From Cryptomeria japonica (taxonomy: Eukaryota; Streptophyta; Pinopsida; Cupressales; Cupressaceae), in NCBI RefSeq assembly GCF_030272615.1, contig NC_081410.1:120154640-120218639 (forward strand): a stretch of 64,000 nucleotides of DNA, read 5' to 3'. The notes under the pieces are model-generated. The model made no database searches and was not told where the DNA came from. It saw nothing but the letters and a program-made list of their open reading frames with translations. Positions 57,091 to 64,000 of the stretch are shown in pieces (position 1 is the stretch's first letter; the number at the start of each line of letters is the position of its first letter). The translations under genes and the position numbers were made by a program.

Positions 57091-57491
57091 TTGATGTTAT
57101 TTGGCATCAGTTCGGTATGCATTATCAGAGATATCATTCATTTTGACATTGATATAGGGATGCCACCGCTCTAGGGGAGTAGTTAGCCTTGTGTTTAATT
57201 GGTTTTTGTTTTTTCTTTGATATTTTTTGGCATTGAAGTCAAAGGGGGAGAGATATTGATGTGAAAAACTTAAAGAGTTGTATACGTTAGGGGGATAGAT
57301 ATATGTGAAAAACATAGCTTTACAGAGATATCATTCACAAGGGGAGTTTGGTCTTTGTTTCAGAACTTCATTGCTATATCTTTATGTGGGATATTGTTGG
57401 TTGTCTTCCATTAGGGGAGACTTGTTTGGCATTTCTTGGCACTTGGATGTTTTTCACATCTAGTGTTTCCATCAATGCCAAAGGGGGAGAT
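57091..57491 (+). other. Copia-D 3' untranslated segment and polypurine tracts
   Basis: Non-coding. The tract TGCCAAAGGGGGAGAT (57476-57491) abuts the LTR. Further tracts: GTCAAAGGGGGAGAGA (about 57238-57253), GTTAGGGGGATAGA (about 57286-57299) and CACAAGGGGAG (about 57336-57346). Confidence 0.75.
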
Positions 57492-57770
57492 TGTTGGCCA
57501 TTTGGAGGAATTGATTATGTGTTGCATTGATGTTTTGTCATTGTCAACACTAGCTGTTTTGGCTACTTTACCGGTATCCTTTTGGTCCCGGTAGGCTGTT
57601 TGGTTTCTGGTTGGATTGGAACATGATGATCTGGTATGCTCCGATATGTTTAGATTATGGAATTGGCTTATTCATGCTAACTCAGATTCATGTTCAATCA
57701 GGTGGTTTTGGATTTGGTGATCAAATGCTATCTTGTTTGCTAAAAAGATTGGTTTGTTGTTCCAGAAAAT
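57492..57770 (+). repeat. Copia-D 3' LTR, first 279 bp
   Basis: TGTTGGCCATTTGGAGGAAT... directly after the polypurine tract. Matches the start of the next LTR (57771-58050) with scattered changes, and stops at 57770 where that LTR begins. Confidence 0.88.
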
Positions 57771-58991
57771 TGTTGGCCATTTGGAGGAATTGATTATGTG
57801 TTGCATTGATGTTTTGTCATTGATGTCAACACTAGATATTTTGGTTTCTTTACTGGTATCCTTCTAGTCTCGGTAGGCAGTTTGGTTTCTGGTTGGATTG
57901 GATCATGATGATCCGGTATGCTCTGGTATGTTTGGATTATGAAATTAGCTTATTCATGCTACTCAGATTCATGTTCAGTTAGTTGGTTTTGGATTTGGTG
58001 ATTAGATGCTATCCTGTTTACTAGAAATCTTGGTTTGTTGTTTCGGCGAGGGTTTCACCAGTAGAGCTTTGATGAAGATCTTTGATGATATGCATAAGTG
58101 GTGTTGGTGCGGCTTCTCATGGAGTTTTAGGATGCTGATGGTGATCATGTTCGAGACTTAGTTGATTGGGATTATTTCTTTGGCGTATATGGACCTATAT
58201 TAGGTCCCGATATTATCTAGGTTATGGACCAGCTTAATGTAACGTGTGGATTGGACCTCTCGATGTGTTTCCGAGATGTCGTATGGGTTGGATATTATTT
58301 GTTTGGTCTAAGGCCAACATGTTTTTTAATTATGTAATTGTTTTATTGTGTGGTGGCCAACCTTATTGTTTATTGTTGAGGGTTTGTATATATATGATGT
58401 AAGATCTCATTGTAGATCATATGTGAGGATGTGTATGAGCAAATAATGTAATAATCATTTAGGTAGAGGATTTGGTCGATCATTGGTGATCGAGTTGGGT
58501 TTATGTAAGAGGATTTAGTCCTCCGGCATTGAGCTTAATTGGAACTATATTCAAGCATAGGAGATGTTATCTTTGCAGTTCATTCCTTCTTCCAGATTGT
58601 AGTCTGGATTTCTATGTAGTCAGTGAGACTCCGCTTGCGATGAGAAGTGTGCTTTAGGCTGTTGGCCTTCCTACAAGTGTAGGCCCCTTAATTGTAATTG
58701 ACATACTTACTGCAGAAGTATTATCTTACTATGAGTAGGCTTCCCACCGTTGTTTTTCTATTTACCAAGTTTTCCAAGTACAAATCTTGGTGTCATGTGG
58801 ATGGTATTTATTCTCTGATTATTATTTATGCTTAATTGGTTTATTTGCTATTTCGATATTTGGTTTATGGATTCCGGTATTGATCTTTTGGGTTCGATAT
58901 TAAAGTTTTAATTGCTAAAGGTTTCGGTAATATGTGATAACTGATTCACCCCCCCTCTCAGTTGTCTTCAGATTATTTGAATTGTCTAACA
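57771..58991 (+). repeat. Copia-E 5' LTR
   Basis: 1221 bp, TGTTGGCC...GTCTAACA. TATA-like TTGTATATATATGATG at about 58,386-58,401. End tract CTGATTCACCCCCCCTCTCA at 58941-58960. Followed by ATTGGTATCAGAGC. Confidence 0.9.
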
Positions 58992-58993
58992 AT

Positions 58994-59005
58994 TGGTATC
59001 AGAGC
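58994..59005 (+). other. Copia-E primer binding site
   Basis: TGGTATCAGAGC, exact Met-tRNA primer site two bases after the LTR. Confidence 0.93.
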
Positions 59006-59048
59006 TCTGGTCCTCTCTGCAAAAACTTAACCACTTGAGGAAGATTCC

Positions 59049-60001
59049 ATGGCAACTAATAGTTCAAGTTAATCTAGTTCATCTAGAGCTATTTTTTGGA
59101 GAGATATTCCTAGCTTGATGGAACAAATTACAGAGTTTGAAAGACTCAAATGGAGACTCATCTGAGATGTCTTGGCAAAGAGATGTGGGAGACTCATCTG
59201 AGATGATTGTAGAGCAAGAGAAGCCCTCTTTTGTGCACTTTGTGATCAACAAATAATGGGATTAACTGACAAATCATCTGCAAAGGCTATATGGTACAAG
59301 TTGGAGACTCTTAATGAAGGTGACCCTACTGTGAAGATTGCTAAACTTGATGGTTACCGACTGAGATATGAAAACTTGAAGATGGAAGAAGATGAAAGGA
59401 TTACTGCGTTCATGGAAAGGGTAAATGAGATTGTTATAGGAATTCAATATTGTGGTGGAACTTTGAGTGAATATGAAATAGTTTCTAAAGTTTTGAGACC
59501 TTTATCACCGGCTTATAAGATGAAGGCTACTACAATTAATGAATTGAGAATAATGGCTAATACTTTTGTCAATAGAGATACCTTGGTTGGGAAATTATCT
59601 ACTTTTGAGCTTGAAGAATTTGGACCTTATGGAGTTGTGAAGTCTGAACCTAAATTTCATGCATCTACACCATCAACCGACAAGCAAGATTGGAGAGATT
59701 TATATGCAAAGGAATTGGATGATATGAAGAGAGAAGATGAAGAATTTGAGCAACTTGAAGCCGTATTTGCTAGAAGAGTACCTAAAAGACCAATAGGAAG
59801 TAAGTATGACGGAAAAACACCTTTTAAATGTTTTGCATGTAATAAGATTGGTCATTTTGCATCTAAATGTCTTGAAAGAAATTCAATATTTAAAGAGAGA
59901 GCTAGAACATCTTTTAAGCCTAACCCTGGATATCAGAACAAGTATAAGTACAGGAAAAATAGAGACAAATCACGCTACATAGCAGATGAGGAATGTGTAA
60001 C
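59049..60001 (+). pseudogene. Copia-E gag, unit 1
   Basis: The ATG at 59049-59051 (MATNSSS) starts gag; the repeated unit begins at 59061. Its 5' part is damaged and lacks about 70 bp present in units 2 and 3. From 59256 it is open for 283 codons: GLTDKSSAKAIWYKLETLNE, MEEDERITAFMERVNEI, then the canonical knuckle CFACNKIGHFASKC and a basic tail KYKYRKNRDKSRYIADEE. At 60002 it runs directly into a second gag start in place of the linker to the protease. Confidence 0.9.
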
Positions 60002-61009
60002 AGTTCAAGTCCATCTAGTTCATCTGGAGCTATTTTTTGGAGAGATATTCCTAGGCTTGATGGAACTAATTACAGAGTGTGAAAGACTCAGATGGAGACT
60101 CGTCTGAGATGTCTTGGCAAAGAGATTTGGGAGATCACATAAAATGGTGTTACACCTCATAATCCAGCATCTAGCAATCCTCCTCCAGTAAACTTGGATA
60201 AGGAAGTTGAGAATGATTGTAGAGTAAGAGAAGTCCTCTTCTGTGCACTTTCTGATCAACAAATAATGGGATTAACTGACAAATCATCTACAAAGGCTAT
60301 ATGGGACAAGTTGGAGACTCTTAATGAAGGTGACCCTACTATGAAGATTGCTAAACTTGATGGTTACCGGCTGAGATATGAACTTGAAGATGGAAGAAGA
60401 TGAAAGGATTACTACATTCATGGAAAGGGTAAATGAGATTGTTATGGGAATTCAATATTGTGGTGGAACTCCGAGTGAATATGAAATAGTTTCTAAAGTT
60501 CCGAGACCTTTATCACCGGCTTATAAGATGAAGGCTACTGCAATTAATGAATTGTTAATAATGGCTAATACTTTTGTCAATAGAGATACCTTGATTGGGA
60601 AGTTATCTACTTTTGAGCTTAAAGAATTTGGACCTTATGGAGTTGTGAAGTTTGAACCTGAATTTCATGCATCTACATCATCAACCGGCAAGCAAGATTG
60701 GAGAGATTTATGTGCAAAGGAATTGGATGATATGAGGAGAGAAGATGAAGAATTTGAGCAACTTGAAGCCGTATTTGCTAGAAGAGTACCTAAAAGACCA
60801 GTAGGAAGTAAGTATGAAGGAAAAGCACCTTTTAAATGTTTTGCATGTAATAAGATTGGTCATTTTGCATCTAGATGTCTTGAAAGAAATTCACTATTTA
60901 AAGAGAGAGCTAGAACATCTTTTAAGCCTAACCTTGGATATCAGAACAAGTATAAGTACAGGAAAAATAGAGACAAATCATGCTACATAGCGGATGAGGA
61001 AGGTGTAAC
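60002..61009 (+). pseudogene. Copia-E gag, unit 2
   Basis: 1008-bp near-copy. It starts AGTTCAAGTCCATCTAGTTC, with the N-terminal signature LDGTNYRV (the following Trp codon is TGA), then NGVTPHNPASSNPPPVNLDK. A two-base loss in GATATGAACTTGAAG (near 60,380), compared with GATATGAAAACTTGAAG in unit 1, shifts the frame. The rest is open (60378-61009) with knuckle CFACNKIGHFASRC. Confidence 0.9.
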
Positions 61010-62015
61010 AGTTCAAGTTCATCTAGTTCATCTGGAGCTATTTTTGGAGAGATATTCCTAGGCTTGATGGAATAAATTACAGAGTTTGAAAGATTCAGAT
61101 GGAGACTCATCTGAGATGTCTTGGCAAAGAGATTTGGGAGATCACATAAAATGGTGTTACACCTCATAATCCAGCATCTAGCAATCCTCCTCCAATAAAC
61201 TTGGATAAGAAAGTTGAGAATGATTGTAGAGCAAGAGAAGCCCTCTTCTGTGCACTTTTTGATCAACAAATAATGGGATTAACGGACAAATCATCTACAA
61301 AGCCTATATGGGACAAGTTGGAGACTCTTAATGAAGGTGACCCACTGTGAAGATTGCTAAACTTGATGGTTATCGGCTGAGATATGAACTTGAAGATGGA
61401 AGAAGATGAAAGGATTACTGCATTCGTGGAAAGGGTAAATGAGATTGTTATGGGAATTCAATGTTGTGATGGAACTCTGAGTGAATATGAAATAGTTTCT
61501 AAAGTTATGAGAGCTTTATCACCGACTTATAAGATGAAGGCTACTACAATTAATGAATTGAGAACAATGGCTAATACTTTTGTGAATAGAGATACCTTGG
61601 TTGGGAAATTATTTGCTTTTGAGCTTGAAGAATTTGGACCTTTTGGAGTTGTGAAGTCTGAACATGAATTTCATGCATCTTCATCATCAATTGGAAAGCA
61701 AGATTGGAGAGATTTATATGCAAAGGAATTGGATGATATGAAGAGAGAAGATGAAGAATTTGAGCAACTTGAAGCCGTATTTGCTAGAAGAGTACCTAAA
61801 AGACCAGTAGGAAGTAAGTATGAAGGAAAAGCACCTTTTAAATGTTTTGCATGTAATAAGATTGGTCATTTTGCATCTAGATGTCTTGAAAGAAATTAAA
61901 TATTTAAAGAGAGAGCTAGAAGATATTTTAAGCCTAATCTTGGATATTAGAACCAGTATAAGTACAGGAAAAATGGAGACAAATCACGCTACATAGCAGA
62001 TGAGGAAGGTGTAAC
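61010..62015 (+). pseudogene. Copia-E gag, unit 3
   Basis: 1006-bp near-copy with the same two-base loss as unit 2 (near 61,385), plus a one-base loss at 61,343 (GACCCACTG). Open 61384-61899 with knuckle CFACNKIGHFASRC; a stop at 61897 follows. This copy alone runs on into the normal linker (TNFDDEPT) and the protease. Confidence 0.9.
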
Positions 62016-62700
62016 TAATTTTGATGATGAACCGACATAAGACTCTACTAGTGGTTCTCACAATGGAAAGGAATGGGTGTTCTTGGCTATCGAGGAAGAT
62101 GTTCCAGCATTGGAAGAGAATGTACCTGAAGAGAAGACATTTGATGATAAAATTGAAGATAAGGATGAATGGGTAATTGACAGTGGATGTTCACATCATA
62201 TGGCTGGAGATAAAGGGAAGTTTCTATCTTTGCAAGAATGTGATGGCTATCTAGTTAGATTTGGAGATGACAAAGCATGTATGATCAAGGGAAAGGGAAC
62301 TATATCATTGGATGGCAAGCACAATACTGATAATGTTTATTATGTTGAAGGTTTAAGGCATAGTCCTTTGAGTGTAGGACAATTGGTAGATAAGGGATTT
62401 CAATTACAGTTCAAGGATGGAAAATGCAAAATCATTAATAGATATAGTTTGGAGATTGCAATTGGTACATAGACAAGAGGTAATATATTTCATTTGAATT
62501 CTAGTGAGAAGACATGTTTAATTGCACAAATTGATGAGAGTTGGCTATGACATAAAAGGCTTTGTCATGTGAATTTTGATTGCATTGTGAAGATCAGTTT
62601 AACTAAGGCTGTTAGAGATATATCTAAGATTGCAAAGCCCTATAATTTGGTATGTAAAGAATGTCAAAAGGCAAAATAGGTCTGAACCTCTTTTAAGAGT
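62016..62700 (+). pseudogene. Copia-E protease and pre-integrase
   Basis: 62077-62472 open: KDEWVIDSGCSHHMAGDKGK (active site intact), ISLDGKHNTDNVYYVEGL and PLSVGQLVDKGFQLQF. A stop at 62470, then ESWLXHKRLCHVNFDCIVKI with Trp to stop, and CKECQKAK ending in a stop at about 62,680. Confidence 0.9.
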
Positions 62701-63605
62701 ATACAAGACAAATCTAATGGTGTTCTTGATCCTATTCATACTGATTTGTGTGGCCCTGCTAGAGTTAAAATTTTTCAAGGTGATAGATATTTTATGCTAA
62801 TCATTGATGATTATTCTAGAATGATGTGGGTTACTTTTCTAAGGGAGAAATCAGAGGCTTTTGAAAGTTTAAAATCTTTAAGGCTAAATTTGAGGCAGAG
62901 ACAGGATTGAAGATTAAATGCTTAAGGTCAGATCATAATGGAGAATTCACATCCAGTAAGTTTAATAACTTTTGTGAGAAGCATGGTATTAGGAGACAAT
63001 TTTATGTTCCCCAGACACCTCAACAGAATGGAGTTGTGGAAAGGAAGAACAAAACTATCTTGGATTCTGCTAGAACAATGATGATGGAACCTAGTCTACT
63101 TCATATCTACAGGAGAGAAGCAATGAGCACAACAATTTATACATTCAACAAAGTACATATCAAAGGAGAAACCAGTAAGACACCTTATGAATTATGGTTT
63201 GGTAATACACCTACAGTCAAGTATTTCAGAATCTTGGGTAGTAAATGTCATATCAGGAGAGATGATATCATTGGCAAATTTGATCCTAGATGTGATGAAG
63301 GAATTTTTCTTGGTTATTCTAATGAAAGCAAAGCATATAGATGTTATAAAAAGAGATTACAGAGAATTGTGGAGAGCGCTAATGTTAAAGTGGATGAGCT
63401 AAATATAAGTCAAATCAGAGTTTATGAGAAAGAACTGACAGTGGAAATGATCATAGTTGAACCAGTAGCACATTTACCGAAACAAAATGTTGAACAAGTT
63501 ACTCCAACAGTATCAAAAAATTCAAAAGTAACTGAAGAACTAGGAAGAGGAATAGAGAGTCATAAGACTCCTAAGTATGTGAGATTGAATCATTCCGGAA
63601 ATTAG
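62701..63605 (+). pseudogene. Copia-E integrase
   Basis: HTDLCGPARVKIFQGDRYFM near 62,738-62,800 (first Asp kept), SRMMWVTFLREKSEAFE, a frameshift near 62,868, then 62907-63605 open: LRSDHNGEF (second Asp), QNGVVERKNKTIL (Glu), TPYELWFGNTPTVKYF, IFLGYSNESKAYRCY. The whole DDE triad is present, unlike the integrases of Element 2 and Copia-D; only frame breaks disable it. Confidence 0.92.
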
Positions 63606-64000
63606 ATAATTGGGGATAAGAACAATGGAGTAATGACAAGAAGGAGATTGGAATCTAATGAGGTATGTTTAATTTCTCAAGTTGAATCGGTATCAGTAAT
63701 TGAAGCATGTAAAGATGAATGTTGGTTGAATGCTATGGAAGAAGAACTAGATAATATTGAGAAGAATAACACATGGACTTTAGTTCCCCGGCCTAAAAAT
63801 AAGAATGTTATTGGAATGAACTGGGTTTTTAGGAATAAATTGAATGAAGATGGACAAGTTGTAAGGAATAAAGCTAGATTGGTTTGTAAAGGACATTCTC
63901 TGAAGGAAGGAATTGATTATGGTGAAACTTTTCCACCTGTAGCTAGGATTGAAGCTGTAAGATTATTTCTTACCTATGTTGCATATAAGAACTACAAGGT
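63606..64000 (+). pseudogene. Copia-E reverse transcriptase, N-terminal part
   Basis: [74 protein letters not shown]; truncated by the window edge. Nearly identical to the second RT of Copia-D (55,581-55,870). Confidence 0.92.

Larger units (their letters stand above)
51522..57770 (+). mobile_element. Copia-D, chimeric Ty1/copia with two RTs
   Basis: Truncated 5' LTR, gag, protease, integrase, first RT (to about 55580), then a second RT and RNase H from another subfamily (55581-57090), polypurine tracts and the first 279 bp of a 3' LTR (57492-57770), where Copia-E is inserted. Stops and shifts throughout. The remaining 3' LTR should lie beyond the right window edge, after Copia-E. Confidence 0.85.
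57771..64000 (+). mobile_element. Copia-E, Ty1/copia with triplicated gag (runs off right edge)
   Basis: 5' LTR, primer site, three tandem gag units, protease, integrase and the start of RT, ending at the window edge. Inserted inside the 3' LTR of Copia-D, a member of the same LTR family. Frames are broken by stops and shifts. Confidence 0.9.

Noticed and set aside
1-64000. CRISPR arrays, bacterial operons, tRNA or rRNA genes
   Set aside because: No regularly spaced repeats, no cloverleaf with a T-loop GGTTCGAATC-type block, no rRNA segments; all recognised content is plant retroelement sequence.

Overview
This window is plant nuclear repeat DNA from a large, transposon-rich genome. The families present (Ty1/copia elements with 1.2-1.7 kb LTRs and Met-tRNA primer sites, a Ty3/gypsy element, a LINE with an endonuclease and RNase H, and a miniature LTR element) point to a seed plant. 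The long LTRs and deep nesting would suit a gymnosperm, but that is inference. I find no intact host gene, tRNA, rRNA, CRISPR array or organelle segment. Every retroelement reading frame carries stops, frameshifts or gaps.

Left half (1-28733) reads as one nest. The host is a minus-strand Ty3/gypsy element: 5' LTR 27522-28733, primer site 27501-27518, leader 25252-27500 and 8429-8663, then gag, protease, G-patch-like segment, RT and RNase H down to 3169. Copia-A (minus, runs off the left edge; 5' LTR 1809-3168) interrupts its RNase H. Copia-B (minus, 8664-25251, 0.43 kb LTRs) interrupts its leader. Copia-B was then hit twice: by Element 2 (plus, 12604-21479, target duplication GTCAA), a complete SIRE-like copia, and by a solo LTR (10471-12085, duplication ATGGC) just after the protease active site. 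Copia-B has gag, protease and an open 180-codon frame of unknown function, but no integrase or RT.

Middle (28734-51521): AT-rich DNA containing a 124-nt near-perfect hairpin (29185-29308) flanks a minus-strand LINE (29779-48372). The LINE is split by Copia-C (31774-44401, duplication GAGTC/GAGCC). Copia-C carries a coiled-coil/zinc-knuckle gag tail and a long unrecognised non-pol reading frame, with no pol domains seen. It was itself hit by two solo LTRs (34242-35764, duplication CTATA; 36683-38119, duplication CTGCA), by another LTR block in its 3' LTR, and by a complete 374-bp TRIM element (43525-43898) in its 5' LTR.

Right end (51522-64000): Copia-D (plus) is a chimera. Its first RT runs almost to its end and is followed at about 55580 by a second RT-RNase H belonging to Copia-E's subfamily. 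Its 3' LTR is cut after 279 bp by Copia-E (5' LTR 57771-58991), which runs off the right edge. Copia-E's gag is present as three tandem copies of about 1 kb, two of which share a frameshift.

The most novel items are the Copia-C non-pol frame, the TRIM, the gag triplication, the double-RT chimera and the hairpin. Coordinates were read by eye; LTR ends supported by target duplications are the most reliable.
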